Source of the DNA: JADJOM01 sp046327715
GTDB lineage: Bacteria > Gemmatimonadota > Gemmatimonadetes > Gemmatimonadales > GWC2-71-9
Assembly (NCBI GenBank): GCA_046327715.1
Contig: JAXLXY010000005.1
Span: 186,001-250,000 of the forward strand
DNA: 64,000 nt
Direction: 5' to 3'
Each line of letters begins with the position of its first letter. Within the stretch, counting starts at the first letter, position 1. This document shows positions 1 to 10,100 of the stretch, one piece after another. The notes below the pieces were generated by a model. The model worked only from the letters and a program-made list of their open reading frames with translations, was not told the origin of the DNA and made no database searches. The position numbers were made by a program, and so were the translations under genes.

Positions 1-54
1 AACCCCCGGATGCGGCAGCTGGTCGAGGGGCGGCTGGCGGCGCTGACCCGCTAG
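1..54 (+). CDS. C-terminal end of an upstream gene (partial)
   Basis: An open frame enters from the left edge and ends with TAG at 52-54, encoding seventeen residues ending in LVEGRLAALTR. The tail is too short to identify a family. It reads in the same direction as the HNH gene that follows 75 bases later. Confidence 0.3.
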   Translation, partial: NPRMRQLVEGRLAALTR

Positions 55-129
55 CCGGACCGTTGCTTGCGCCGCGCGGGCGCGCCGGAGTACGATTCTA
101 GGTCCCCTTACGGTGGAGTGTTGCCCCTG

Positions 130-678
130 GTGCGGTGCCTGGCGCTCAACGCGTCGTTCGAGCCCCTGACCATGGTGCCCGTGCGGCGCGCCCTCAGACT
201 GGTGATCGAGGGCAAGGCGGAGATCGTCGAAGCGGAGGGACGGGACGTGGTGCGCAGTGAGCGCCTCGTCCTCCCCAAACCGGCGATCATCCGACTGGTC
301 AAGTTCGTGCACGTCCCCCGCCGCTTCCGCCGCCAGGTCACCAACACCTTCCTGTTCGCCCGCGACGGCTACCGCTGCCAGTACTGCGACCGCTCCCCGC
401 TCGACCTGCGGGGTCGCGAGTGCCTCACCCGCGATCACCTGGTCCCGCTCTCCCGTGGCGGCACCAACGAGTGGACCAACGTGGTGACGGCCTGCTCCAC
501 CTGCAACACGCGCAAGGGCAACCGGCTGCCGGAGGAGTGCGGCATGCAGCCCCACACCCATCCGCACGAGCCGCACTTTGTCCACCTGGCCTGGGCGGTG
601 CGCCGCCTCACCTCCACCCAGTCCAAGTACATCAAGCTCTTCTACGGCACTGACGCGCTGAAGGCCCTCGGCGGCTGA
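130..678 (+). CDS. HNH endonuclease family protein
   Basis: A small protein of about 182 residues with a single HNH (McrA-like) nuclease domain in its second half. The zinc-knuckle cysteines are visible as CQYC and CSTC, flanking the central TRDHLVPLSRGG with its catalytic DH, followed by N-T-R-K-G-N. The N-terminus (LALNASFEPL) is the usual start of this widespread stand-alone HNH family, whose cellular role is not settled. The frame is open from TTG at 67, but I prefer the GTG at 130 because a GGTGGAG ribosome site lies at 112-118; 118 and 121 are alternatives. A -10-like TACGAT is at 91-96. Confidence 0.85.
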   Translation: MRCLALNASFEPLTMVPVRRALRLVIEGKAEIVEAEGRDVVRSERLVLPKPAIIRLVKFVHVPRRFRRQVTNTFLFARDGYRCQYCDRSPLDLRGRECLTRDHLVPLSRGGTNEWTNVVTACSTCNTRKGNRLPEECGMQPHTHPHEPHFVHLAWAVRRLTSTQSKYIKLFYGTDALKALGG

Positions 679-781
679 CCGGCCGGGGTCCGGAATGGCA
701 GGAGGGTGGGGCCCCGGGACCGGGACCCCACCCTTTCGCATGCCGCCGGCTGGCCGCCCCGCCCGCGCCCGGGCCGCCGCC

Positions 782-1426
782 CTACTTCACCTCGAAGGCC
801 TCGGACCGCCCGCTGCGCTGCAGCGTGGGCAGTCCGGCCAGCCGCAGCACCAGGCGGCGGGCCCGGTCCACGAACGAGCCGCCGTTGTTCTCCCCCCCGA
901 GTTCGCCGCGCAGCAGCCGCTCGAACTTCTCCAGGTCCGTCTCCGAGAGGGTGACCACGTCGAGGGAGGCCGAGTAATAGTACCGGCCCGCCACCTTGGG
1001 CCCGATCCGGAACTGGTAGGTCAGGCCCAGCACCTCGGCCAGGGCGCCCGCGGTACCGACCCGTCGGGTGGTGGAGAGGTTCCCGGGGCCGAGGCGCGTC
1101 ACCGAGAACTGGTCGAGGAGCGGCTCATGGCGGACCACGAGGGTCCACTCGAGGGTGCGGTCCACCTCATCGAGCCACCCCTCGCGGGAGCGCCAGGTCT
1201 CGAGGCGGTACTGCAGGCGGACGGGCAGTCCCTCGCGCAGGGCGGAGAGCCAGGGCGTGTCCTCGAGGAGGTTGCGGGTCCGGACGAGCGGATCGTGCGC
1301 GGGGCCGGTGACGCCGACCTCGAGGGCGACCTGCGCGCTGTCCTGGGCGGCGATGGCGGTGGGGGCGGCGAGGACGGCCGGCACCAGGGCCAGCCATCCC
1401 AGGACGGAGGCGATCCGCCGTGACAC
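782..1426 (-). CDS. DUF4390-like secreted protein
   Basis: A 214-residue protein with an N-terminal signal peptide (basic MSRR, then a hydrophobic run ending near AIAAQ) and no other membrane segment. The body has alternating strands and a conserved-looking core (YRLETWRSREGWLDEVDRTLEW, TVTLSE-like C-terminal part) that resembles DUF4390, a family of unknown function usually encoded next to NtrY/NtrX-type two-component genes. That context is present here: it is the last gene of the minus-strand block after the kinase, regulator and barrel genes, three bases after the barrel gene. It starts with GTG. Assignment to DUF4390 rests on context and general resemblance. Confidence 0.6.
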   Translation of the reverse strand: MSRRIASVLGWLALVPAVLAAPTAIAAQDSAQVALEVGVTGPAHDPLVRTRNLLEDTPWLSALREGLPVRLQYRLETWRSREGWLDEVDRTLEWTLVVRHEPLLDQFSVTRLGPGNLSTTRRVGTAGALAEVLGLTYQFRIGPKVAGRYYYSASLDVVTLSETDLEKFERLLRGELGGENNGGSFVDRARRLVLRLAGLPTLQRSGRSEAFEVK

Positions 1427-1429
1427 GTC

Positions 1430-3178
1430 CTAGAACCGGCGGTCCAGCCGGAGGAACAGGCGCACCGGCTGGCCGTCCGTGACCGACTTGGCGAGATAGA
1501 CGGCGATCCCGCCGGCATCGAGCCCGACGCCGACGTCGGCCTTCCATTCGGTGAGGGCGCGGATCCGGTTCGACGGGACCCGGCCGGGACCGTCCCCCGC
1601 GAGCCACGCCGAGCCGGCATCACCGAACACCACCAGCTCGGGGTCCTCGAACCCGATGAACCGGTCGAGCTCCTGGTGGGCGCGGTCGCGGACGGTGTAG
1701 CCGGCGCGCAGGCGGAGCCGGTGCCGGAACTCCGCCTGCGCCACGAGGGCCCGATCGCACAGGGCGGCCCGGGAGGGGTCGTCGAATCCGGCTGGGGCGC
1801 AATCCAGGGAGCGGAACAGGTACCCGGGGAGGAGGTCGGTGCCGCCCAGGGACAGCCGGCGCTGCACCGGGAGGGGGTCGCCGGAGAGCCACCCGCCGGC
1901 CCACACTCGCGCATTGAGCTGGGCCTCCGGCGAGAGCCGGTTGTACCGTCGCAGGTCGAGGGTGAAGCGATTGAACCCGTAGTCGCTCGTGGGCAGCGGG
2001 TGCCGCACCGCCTGCGGCAGCGCGACCGGCGCCACGTCGTCGCTCGAGGCGTGCTCCACGCTGCCCCGCAGCCACCACCCGGAGGACGGGGCGTCGGTGA
2101 CGTTGCGGGAGTCGTACGCGGCGGAGAGGGCGAGGATGGTGTAGTGGCCGTCGTCGATCAGGGGGTTCGGGCGCCAGCGGTCGCTGTTGCGGAACAGCGT
2201 CCAGGGATCGTTGGCGCGCACCGAGCCCTGCTTCTCGTAGCGCAGCGCACCGTCGACGCGGAGGCGCGGGTGCAGATAGGCGTAGGCCGTGGCCCCGACC
2301 CCTTCGCTGGCGAAGTAGTCGCGGTTGTCGCGCTGGAACAGGAAGGCGTTCCACCCGATCTCGTCGCGCGGGAGGGTGTGCTCCTCGATCCCCGAGATGA
2401 GCGAGTAGGTCCGGGCCCCGAATCCGAAGCCCCGCGCGCCCCGAAAGCGCCAGTCGGTGCGGATCAGCCAGCCGAGGTCGCGCCGGAAGGGCGAGTTGTC
2501 GGGGGCGGTGCGCAGGATGCCGCGCAGGTCCAGGGTGGCGCTGCTGCGCGGTCCCGGTCGCCATTCGAAGGCGGGCCCGAAGACGATGCCGAGTCCCTCG
2601 ATGCGGTTGTAGGTCTGGGTGGTGGTGAGCCGGAGCGTGGTCGCGATGCGGCCGGACTGGAAGGTCCGCTCCGCGGTGGCCAGGGCGCCGATCGGGCGCC
2701 GGCGCTCGCGAACCCCGAGCGTGCCGTCGGACTGACGCGTCACGGACGCCGCATCCCAGTAGACCCGTGCCTCGCCCTCCTGCACGGCGCCGGCGCCGAG
2801 GGTGAGCCGGCCCCCCGCCACCAGGATGGGGCCGCGCACCGTGCCGCCCGGCAGGAGGACCAGGTCGCCGTTGATCACCGTGAGGCTGCCGCGGATCTCC
2901 CCGGCCACCCGCAGGGTGCCGCGAAAGCTCGCGACCGTCCCCTCCAGCCGGCTGCCCGCCGGCAGGGTGAGGCCGCCGGGCAGGCGGATGGTGGCGCTGT
3001 CGTTCCAGGTGGCCAGCAGTTCCTGCAGCACCTCGGGCGGGAGGCCGGAGACACCCGAGTCGGCGCCCGGCACGTCGGGGTCGATGACGATGACGCTGTC
3101 CTGCGCCGCCGCGCCGTGCGCGGCCAGCAGCAGGGCACCGGCCAGCCCGAGGGCCCGTCGCGCCGCGCGGGCGCTCAC
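1430..3178 (-). CDS. Outer-membrane beta-barrel protein with bactofilin-like N-terminal region
   Basis: A 582-residue exported protein. Residues 1-25 form a signal peptide. Residues about 70-140 are rich in short glycine/valine turns (GGTLTLPAGS..., GTVRGPILVAGGRLTLGAG) like the beta-helical repeats of polymer-forming proteins. The rest is a beta-barrel of Omp85/surface-antigen type: many amphipathic strands, a GGTDLLPGY segment where Omp85 proteins have their GG-RGY motif, and a final strand ending RLDRRF with a terminal aromatic residue. It may be an outer-membrane assembly or transport barrel; no POTRA domain is evident. It begins with GTG overlapping the regulator's stop by four bases, so translation is probably coupled. 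Confidence 0.65.
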   Translation of the reverse strand: MSARAARRALGLAGALLLAAHGAAAQDSVIVIDPDVPGADSGVSGLPPEVLQELLATWNDSATIRLPGGLTLPAGSRLEGTVASFRGTLRVAGEIRGSLTVINGDLVLLPGGTVRGPILVAGGRLTLGAGAVQEGEARVYWDAASVTRQSDGTLGVRERRRPIGALATAERTFQSGRIATTLRLTTTQTYNRIEGLGIVFGPAFEWRPGPRSSATLDLRGILRTAPDNSPFRRDLGWLIRTDWRFRGARGFGFGARTYSLISGIEEHTLPRDEIGWNAFLFQRDNRDYFASEGVGATAYAYLHPRLRVDGALRYEKQGSVRANDPWTLFRNSDRWRPNPLIDDGHYTILALSAAYDSRNVTDAPSSGWWLRGSVEHASSDDVAPVALPQAVRHPLPTSDYGFNRFTLDLRRYNRLSPEAQLNARVWAGGWLSGDPLPVQRRLSLGGTDLLPGYLFRSLDCAPAGFDDPSRAALCDRALVAQAEFRHRLRLRAGYTVRDRAHQELDRFIGFEDPELVVFGDAGSAWLAGDGPGRVPSNRIRALTEWKADVGVGLDAGGIAVYLAKSVTDGQPVRLFLRLDRRF

Positions 3179-4578
3179 CGGTCCTCCACCGCCGGCTCGG
3201 CCCGGGCGGTGAGCCCGAGGCGCTTCATCCGGCGGTAGAGGTTGGCGCGGTCGGTCACGAGCACCCGGGCCGCCTCCGCCACGTTGCCCCCCGCCTGTTC
3301 CAGCGCGGCGGCGATGAGCGACCGTTCGTACTCATCGAGGGCATCGGTGAGCGGCAGGCCCGCCGCGGGGGTCTGGGCCGCTTCACCCTGGCGCCGCGGG
3401 GCGGGGCCGTCGGCGCGCCGCGCGGCCCCGGGGAGGATCGAGGCCACCTCGGGGGGCCCGATGGTCTCGCCGCCGATGATCGCGAGCCGTTCCACCACGT
3501 TCGCCAGCTCGCGGATGTTGCCCGGCCAGTGGTGCTGGCACAGCTGCGCCAGCGCCTCGCTGGCGTACTGCTGGGGCTTCCCGGGACGCGCCCGACGCGC
3601 CAGGTGCGCCACGAGCGCCGGCAGGTCGTCCAGCCGGTCGCGCAGCGGCGGCAGGTGGATCGGGAAGATGTTGAGGCGGAAGAAGAGGTCCTCGCGGAAC
3701 TGACCGGCGGCCACTGCCTGCTCCAGCTGCCGGTTGGTGGCGGCGAGTACCCGGACGTTGACCAGCGTGGGCTGTTCCGCGCCCAGTCGCTGCAGCACCC
3801 CGGTCTCGAGGGTCCGCAGCAGCTTGGCCTGTGCCTCGAGGTTGAGGTCGCCCACCTCATCGAGGAACAGGGTCCCGCTATCGGCCAGCTCGAAGCGGCC
3901 GAGCCGCCGCTCGGTGGCGCCGGTGAAGGCGCCGCGCTCGTGCCCGAACATCTCGGACTCGACCAACTCGCGGGGGATCGCGGCGCAGTTCACCGTGACG
4001 AACGGCTCGGTGGCGCGGCGGCTCGCCCGGTGGATCGCCGCCGCCACCAGCTCCTTGCCCGTGCCCGACTCCCCGGTGATGAGCACCCGAGCATCGGTGG
4101 GCGCCACCTGCTCGATGAGCCGCCGCACCTGGCCCAGCGCGGGGCTCGCGCCCACCATCTGCTCCCGGCTCTCGAGCGCCTCGCGGAGCGCGCGGTTCTG
4201 GTGCCGGGTGCGGCCCAGTTCCACGGCGGACCGCAGTGTGACCAGCACGGCCTCGGGACTGAGCGGCTTCTCGAGGAACTGGAAGGCCCCGAGCTGGGTG
4301 GCCCGGACCGCGTCGGCAAGCTGGGCCTTGCCGCTCATCATGATGACCGGCACGTCGACGCCGCGGGCGCGGACCTGGGTGAGCGTCTCGAGGCCATCCG
4401 GCCCCGGGGGCATCATCAGGTCGAGGAAGATCGCGTCGGGCTCGAGCTGGTCCAGGGCGAGCAGGCCGGCGTTGCCGCTACCCGCCTCCTCTACCGAAAA
4501 GCCCTCGGCCCGCAGCAGCGCCGCCAGCATCCGCCGGATGTTGGGCTCGTCGTCGATGATCAGGATGCGGTGGGCCAT
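3175..4578 (-). CDS. Sigma-54-dependent response regulator, NtrC/NtrX family
   Basis: 467 residues with the full three-domain layout. The receiver domain (1-120) has the acidic pair D9/D10, phospho-acceptor D53 in FLDLMMP and lysine in FLEKP near 104. The AAA+ sigma-54 interaction domain (about 140-380) shows Walker A GESGTGKE at 169-176, the GAFTGA loop at 216-221 that contacts sigma-54, and Walker B LFLDEVGDL. The C-terminus carries a Fis-type helix-turn-helix (NVAEAARVL...ANLYRRMKRLGL). It should activate sigma-54 promoters after phosphorylation by the adjacent kinase. A TACATT hexamer seven bases before the ATG suggests its own, possibly leaderless, promoter. NtrX-like by neighbourhood; the specific signal is unknown. 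Confidence 0.93.
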   Translation of the reverse strand: MAHRILIIDDEPNIRRMLAALLRAEGFSVEEAGSGNAGLLALDQLEPDAIFLDLMMPPGPDGLETLTQVRARGVDVPVIMMSGKAQLADAVRATQLGAFQFLEKPLSPEAVLVTLRSAVELGRTRHQNRALREALESREQMVGASPALGQVRRLIEQVAPTDARVLITGESGTGKELVAAAIHRASRRATEPFVTVNCAAIPRELVESEMFGHERGAFTGATERRLGRFELADSGTLFLDEVGDLNLEAQAKLLRTLETGVLQRLGAEQPTLVNVRVLAATNRQLEQAVAAGQFREDLFFRLNIFPIHLPPLRDRLDDLPALVAHLARRARPGKPQQYASEALAQLCQHHWPGNIRELANVVERLAIIGGETIGPPEVASILPGAARRADGPAPRRQGEAAQTPAAGLPLTDALDEYERSLIAAALEQAGGNVAEAARVLVTDRANLYRRMKRLGLTARAEPAVEDR

Positions 4579-4585
4579 GCGCTCA

Positions 4586-4591
4586 AATGTA
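4586..4591 (-). promoter_or_regulatory. TACATT -10-like element, 7 bases before the regulator start
   Basis: On the minus strand the hexamer TACATT is followed by seven bases and then ATG at 4578. Transcription from such a -10 element would start at or next to the start codon. No clear -35 box is visible. The same arrangement recurs at other genes in this window. Confidence 0.4.
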
Positions 4592-4614
4592 GACGGACCG
4601 GTGGGGGGACGCGC

Positions 4615-5823
4615 CTAGGCCGCCGGGCGGCGGACCCGGGGCAGGGTGACCACGAAGGTGGCCCCGCCGCCCGGCGTGGGCTCGTGACGCACCCGGCCCC
4701 CGTGCGCCTCGACCGTCTGCCGCACCAGCGCGAGGCCGAGCCCGGTGCCGTCGGCCTTGCCGGCGGTGACGTAGGGATCGAACAGGCGGTCCCGCACATC
4801 CTCGGCGACGCCCCGGCCGTGGTCGGCAATGCGCACCTCGGCGCCGTTCTGTCCCAGCGGTCGGCAGCTCACCTCGATGCCTGCCGGGCCGGTGCCCGCC
4901 TCCACGGCGTTGCGCAGCAGGTTGCTGAACGCGCGCCGGAGCGGCTCGTAGTGGCCGGTGATGCGGGGCGTGACGGGGTCGCAGTGCACCGTCACCGGGA
5001 CGTCGGCGGGCACGCTGCTGCGCAGCAGTTCGGCGAGCAGCTCCCCGAGGTCCACCTCGGCCATCGGACCTTCCGGCAGCCGGCCCATCTCGGTGAACTC
5101 GCGGGCCAGCTGCTCCAGGCGGTCGGACTCGGTTGCGAGCACCTCAAGCGATTCCTGCTGGTCGGGCCGCGCGTTCCGGCGCAGCGCACTCACGGCAAAG
5201 CGGATCGGGGTGAGCGGGTTCTTCATCTCGTGCGCCACCCGCCGCGCCACCTCACGGAAGGCGGTCAGGCGCTCGGCCTCGAGCTGCCGGGCGCGCGCCT
5301 CGGCCAGTCCCGTGGCCATCTCGCGGAAGGCGCCGCGCAGCGCGGCGAACTCGGGGGCGCCCCCCTCGTCCACGTCCGGCGGGAGCGCCTCCTCCCGCTG
5401 GATCCGCCCCGTCCAGCCCACCAGTTCGTCGATCGGCCGGCTCAGCTGGCGCGAGAGGTACCCACCCACCCGCACCGAGGCGTAGAGCACCAGCGCGCCC
5501 AGGCCCAGGATGATCGCGGCATAGACCGCGGAGTAGTAGGTGGCATAGGTCTCCTGCCGCTTCACCCGGGAGAGCGCCTCGTTGAGGGCCTGGCTGTGCG
5601 CGGCCAGGGCCCGGCGCTCGTCCCGGCTGAGCCGGGTGGAATCCACGGTCTGCACCAGCGTGCGGCCGGTCTCGCGCAGCGACTCCACGGTCTCGCGCGT
5701 GGTGGCGAGACCGCCCACGGGCGGCCGCACGGCAAGCGCCCAGCCGATCACCGCGACGGCGGTGGGCACCGTGCCGAGGGCCACCAGGGCGAGCAGGATC
5801 CGGCGGCGGAAGGGAAGGGCCAT
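4615..5823 (-). CDS. NtrY-like membrane sensor histidine kinase
   Basis: 402 residues from the ATG at 5823; a longer reading to 5904 would overlap the VanZ gene. A first membrane helix (LLALVALGTVPTAVAVIGWAL) and a second (AAIILGLGALVLYASV) flank a periplasmic helical segment. A HAMP linker follows, then HisKA with the phospho-accepting histidine in RVAHEMKNPLTP, and an HATPase domain with N box (NLLRNAVEAG), G1 box DHGRGV and G2 box GTGLGLALV. It is the obvious partner of the NtrX-like regulator 36 bases downstream. TACATT lies six bases before the start, within the end of the upstream gene. Confidence 0.92.
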   Translation of the reverse strand: MALPFRRRILLALVALGTVPTAVAVIGWALAVRPPVGGLATTRETVESLRETGRTLVQTVDSTRLSRDERRALAAHSQALNEALSRVKRQETYATYYSAVYAAIILGLGALVLYASVRVGGYLSRQLSRPIDELVGWTGRIQREEALPPDVDEGGAPEFAALRGAFREMATGLAEARARQLEAERLTAFREVARRVAHEMKNPLTPIRFAVSALRRNARPDQQESLEVLATESDRLEQLAREFTEMGRLPEGPMAEVDLGELLAELLRSSVPADVPVTVHCDPVTPRITGHYEPLRRAFSNLLRNAVEAGTGPAGIEVSCRPLGQNGAEVRIADHGRGVAEDVRDRLFDPYVTAGKADGTGLGLALVRQTVEAHGGRVRHEPTPGGGATFVVTLPRVRRPAA

Positions 5824-5827
5824 GGCC

Positions 5828-7081
5828 TTAATGTAAGGTGGCCGGTGAGGCCCGTCCGCCACGCTCCAGGCTCCAGCGGCCGAATCCCGCGCCCGCGAGG
5901 CCACCCGCCGCCGTGCCCAGCCATTCGGCCGCCGGCGGAGTGGCCAGCCCGGCCGTCACACTGATCAGCCAGAGCCCGGCCACCCCGCCGACGGCGACGA
6001 CCAGCCCCGGCACCCGGGCGCGGCCGGCCCAGTACCCGGCAGGGAAGAGCAGTGCCCCGAGCCACAGCCCGGACCACAGCGCGGCCAGCGGCCCGAGCAC
6101 CGGGTGGTAGGGCACGAGCCCCGCCCACAGCAGGCCGGCCTCGAAGGGGACCCATCGCTCAACCAGCCCGCTATCGGCCTCCACGGCCACATACCAGGCC
6201 CCGTGGACTACGCCTCCCCGGATCCGGAGCGTGTCCCCCTCGCGGGCGATGGGGGCGTCCGGCAGCAGCGCGGTCAGTTCGCCCAGTTCGATCGCGTTGA
6301 GCCCCGTGCGCATCCGGAAGAAGTAGTCCGCCCGACGCTGGCCCAGCACGAAGATCTCGCGCTGGTCACTGTCAAACACGCTCACGATCGGGGCGAAATC
6401 TCGAGAGGGCGGGCCGGCGACCACCAGGGCCTCCACCAGAACCGAGTCCTGCAGCAGCAGGGTGCGGATGCTGCCCGAATTCTGCAGGCGGCCACTTGGC
6501 AGCGGAGTCCCCGCCACGGTCGCCGACAGCACGGTGCCCTCCCATGGGGCGAACTGGCCAAGTTCCGGGGCCCATTGCCCCCAGTATACGGTGGTTGGCA
6601 GGTCGGGCTGCAGCAGGGTGGCAGTGGCGGCGGTGGTGGCGAGCCAGAGGGCGGCGGCGGCGCTCATCAGTCCCTGCGCCAGCCGGGGGGCCGGCAGGAC
6701 AACGTGGCGCCACCGCCCTGCCAACCAGATTCCCCCAGCGCCCCCAAGCGCGTTCGTCAGGATATCCCGAAGGCTCGGATCACGGCCGATCAGCCATTGA
6801 TACTGGGTGAACTCCACCGCGACCGTCGTCAACAGGGCGAGCAGAAAGGCGTGCCAGGGGCGGAGAAGCCCGGCCAGCCCCAGCCCGAGGGGAACAAAGA
6901 GGGCGACATTGAGCACGGCATCGCGCAGCCCGTAGTCGTCGCAAGGGTAGAGGCAGGTCCAGGGCAGCCGGGAGGCCGCCTCGGCATCGACGGGCGAGGG
7001 GCGGAGGGTGAACCAGCCAATGACGGCCAGGGAGGCCAGCGTGAGGGGAAGTCCCCACCTCGAGCGTGGTTTGAGCGCCAC
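5828..7081 (-). CDS. VanZ-like membrane protein with LamG-like domain
   Basis: 417 residues. The first 150 hold about five membrane helices and the VanZ signature: E90, Q93 and then GRDPSLRDILTNALGG (99-114). Residues about 160-310 look like a concanavalin/LamG jelly roll facing outside (W-G-Q-W, SGSIRTLLLQD, FVLGQRRADYFFRMRTG). Further helices follow to residue 400. VanZ-LamG proteins are common beside EPS genes, where the VanZ part is thought to serve the envelope, but no reaction is established. GTG start at 7081 preceded by CTGGAG. It is divergent from the TonB receptor gene, 102 bases away. Confidence 0.75.
   Translation of the reverse strand: MALKPRSRWGLPLTLASLAVIGWFTLRPSPVDAEAASRLPWTCLYPCDDYGLRDAVLNVALFVPLGLGLAGLLRPWHAFLLALLTTVAVEFTQYQWLIGRDPSLRDILTNALGGAGGIWLAGRWRHVVLPAPRLAQGLMSAAAALWLATTAATATLLQPDLPTTVYWGQWAPELGQFAPWEGTVLSATVAGTPLPSGRLQNSGSIRTLLLQDSVLVEALVVAGPPSRDFAPIVSVFDSDQREIFVLGQRRADYFFRMRTGLNAIELGELTALLPDAPIAREGDTLRIRGGVVHGAWYVAVEADSGLVERWVPFEAGLLWAGLVPYHPVLGPLAALWSGLWLGALLFPAGYWAGRARVPGLVVAVGGVAGLWLISVTAGLATPPAAEWLGTAAGGLAGAGFGRWSLERGGRASPATLH
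5830..5835 (-). promoter_or_regulatory. TACATT -10-like element, 6 bases before the kinase start
   Basis: The minus strand reads TACATT, six bases, ATG at 5823. The element overlaps the stop codon of the VanZ-like gene, so kinase and regulator could be transcribed independently of it. No obvious -35 box. Confidence 0.4.
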
Positions 7082-7112
7082 ATTTCTCCAGATTTTGGCC
7101 CGCTTGCGCCGC

Positions 7113-7128
7113 TGGCATCATAACTGCA
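7113..7128 (+). promoter_or_regulatory. Candidate sigma-54 promoter for the TonB receptor gene
   Basis: TGGCATCATAACTGCA matches the -24/-12 consensus TGGCACGNNNNTTGCW except mainly for C in place of the first T of TTGC and T in place of C at position 6. The GG-N10-GC core is exact. The predicted start near 7139 gives a leader of about 45 bases before the ATG at 7184. Confidence 0.45.
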
Positions 7129-7183
7129 CTATCCTTCTGCCCGACAGTGACCGCCCTTTCTTTCAATTATTCCCGGACCCCCT

Positions 7184-10100
7184 ATGCCTGCTCCCCGTCC
7201 GCGGCGCCTCCACTGTCTGGCCCTGACGGTGGCCGCCGTGTTGCTGGGATTGGTGCGCGCCCCGCTGCAGGGCCAGAGCCTCACCGAGGGTTCCCTCGGG
7301 GGCCTGATCGCCCTCGCCGACGGCACCCCGGTCCCCGGTGCAAGTCTTACGCTCGAGGATGCCGCGGGCGTCGTCGTGAGTCGGCTGAACTCGGACTTTC
7401 GGGGGCGCTTCACCCTCGCCCTCCTGGCCCCTGGACGGTACGCGTTGCTGGTGGAGAAGGCCGGGTATCAACCGCTGCGGCAGCGCGGGATCGACGTGGC
7501 TGCCGCGGCGTCGACCCAACTCACCGTCCGGGTGGCCCGGCGCCCACCACCGATTTCACAGGTCGAGGAGTCCGCGGTGGCCGAGCAGCGCCTCGCCTGG
7601 TCGATGCCTTCGATCGGGGGCGTCCTCACCGCTCCCTCGGTGCCCGGCCTCACACCCCGGTCTGAGATCGCGGAACTCGGACGGAACGCGGCCTACGTCG
7701 CCGGCCCTCGCGACGCGACCTCCGGCTTTGCCACCATGTTTGGCGGCCTGCCCCAGTCGCACGCGCGCTTGCTCGTGGACGGACTGGCGGGCAGCTGGTT
7801 CCGGCACCCGGGGTTGGACACCGACGCCGGGGGCACGCCGGTCTTCGGTCAGGCGCTCTTCGGCGAAGCCCAGGCGTTCACCGACGTCCCGGATGCCGAG
7901 TTGGTGGGAGGGAATGGCGGCATGGTCACCGCCGTCTCGCGCCGCGGCACCAACCGTTTCCGCTTCGCGCCCTATGCCTCCTGGAGCGGGGCCATCGGCC
8001 AGCCGGCGATCCAGAACCCGGCCGACTCCTCGGTCAGCTCCTTCATGGGTGGGGGGACGGTATCGGGGACACTGATCCCTGACCGGGCGAGCTACATCGT
8101 GGGCGCCGAGTACCAGTCGCTGGATGTCCCGAGCAGCAACCCCTGGGACAACGATGCCTCCACCTTCGCGGGGGGGGGCGCCTCGCTCCGGGGCACCATC
8201 ACGCGCATTGCCGAGGACTCCTTCGGCCGCTCGGTCGGGCGCTTTGTCGCTCCGGTGGTGCGCCATACGGTCGGTGGGGCGGGCGGCTTCCGGGTTGACT
8301 GGCGGCTGAGCAACAATCACGTGCTGATGACCCGGGCCAACTTTGCCCGGCACACCGAGACCAGTCCCGAAGCGCCGGGCGAGGTGCTGAACGGGGCCGC
8401 TGCCGGACTGGACTCCCGGGACTTCTCCTCCATCGTGTCGGTCGTGTCCACGCTCGGCGCAAACATGGCCAACGAGATCCGGTTCGGGATCCGGCGCACC
8501 ACCCGGAATTGGTCCGGTTCAAGCATCCCCACCACCTATTTCGTGGCCGATGGCGCCGGGATCGGGGCCTCTGCAGCGCTCCCTGCCGAGTTCGAGCGCA
8601 AGTCAATCGACCTCTCCGAGACCTTCCAGTACAGCTTCGGGACCGGGGCGGTGCACCGGGCGAAGCTCGGGTTGCAGTACTCGAACGGCACCTGGGACCA
8701 GGACTACCTCTATGGGGCCGGGGGCATCTTCTCCTACGGCAGCCTGGACGGATTCTCCCAGGGGCGGGGCGCCTTCTTCGTGGCGGACGCCAGCAATACC
8801 CACACTCGGACGAGTGTCGAGGAAGTGGCCCTCTTCGCCCAGGTGATCTACCGGCTGTCCCCCGGCCTGTCGGCATTCGGCGGTATCCGGTGGGACCGGC
8901 AGAAATTCCCGAGGCAGGTGAGCGGCCCCATCAAGGGCAATCCCCAGTTCGGGGCATTGTTCGGCATCCCCAACGCCCGCGTCCCGGACGACAAGAACAA
9001 CGTCGGCCCGCGCATCGGGCTGCTGTTCGAAGGCGGAGCGAGCCGTGAGTGGACCGGCGGGCTGGCGCTCTCCCGCCAGTATGGCGTCCTGAACCCGGCG
9101 ACGTTCGCCGAAGCCCGGCTGAATGACGGCGGGGTCGTCATCCGGCGCGGGGTCGGCACGTTCGGTGCATGGCCAGCCCTGCCCGACTCCCTGCTGGCGC
9201 CCGCGGCGGGACAGCAGATCACGCTGTTCAGTCCCGACCCGAAGGGGTACAAGAACCCCCGCACGTTCAAGGCCGACCTCGAGCTCTCGAGGGCGTTCGC
9301 CAGCGGCCTCACCGTCCGGGGATATGGCGGGTACCACCACACCGACTTCCTGCTGCGCCGGAGTGACCTCAACATCCTCTCCGCGCCCACGGGATTCACC
9401 CAGGAGGGCCGGGCGGTCTACGGCACCCTGGTGCAGGATGGCGGGATGGTGGTGGTCAGTCCGGGCACCAACCGGGCGATCCCGGGCTTCGACCTGGTGT
9501 CGGCCCTTGCCTCGACGGGCTTCCAGGACCACTACGAGGCCGGGGTTTCCATCGGTCGCGAATCGCCGGCCGGCCTCTCGTTCATGGCGTCCTACACCTT
9601 CTCCCGGACCCGCGACAACTGGCTGCTCAGCTGGACCGGCGACCCGAGCGACGCGCTCTCGCCATTCCCCGAGGACCGGGTCGGCCACGAGTGGGCCGAA
9701 GGGGTCTCGGACCTCGACGTGCCACACCGGGCCGTGCTGCTGGCCAGCTGGCGGACGGCGGGCTCCGTGCCGGTCACCGTGGCGGCGCGCTACCGCTTCC
9801 GTTCCGGCCTGCCGTTCACCCCCGGCTTCCGCCCGGGGGTGGATGCCAACGGCGACGGCTCCGGCCGCAACGACCCCGCCTACGTGGACGATGCGATCCC
9901 CGGGCTCAGCCAGGTCATCGGCGATCACGACTGCCTGGGTGACCAGGTGGGCCACATGGCCAAGCGGAACAGCTGCCGCTCCGACGCCAACCACGCGCTC
10001 GATCTCTCCACGGCGGTGGGCCTGCCGCTGCGGTCCCTGGGCGGGCGGGTCGAACTGACGGTGGACGTGCTCAACCTGGTCTCCACCCCCGTGGGCATCG

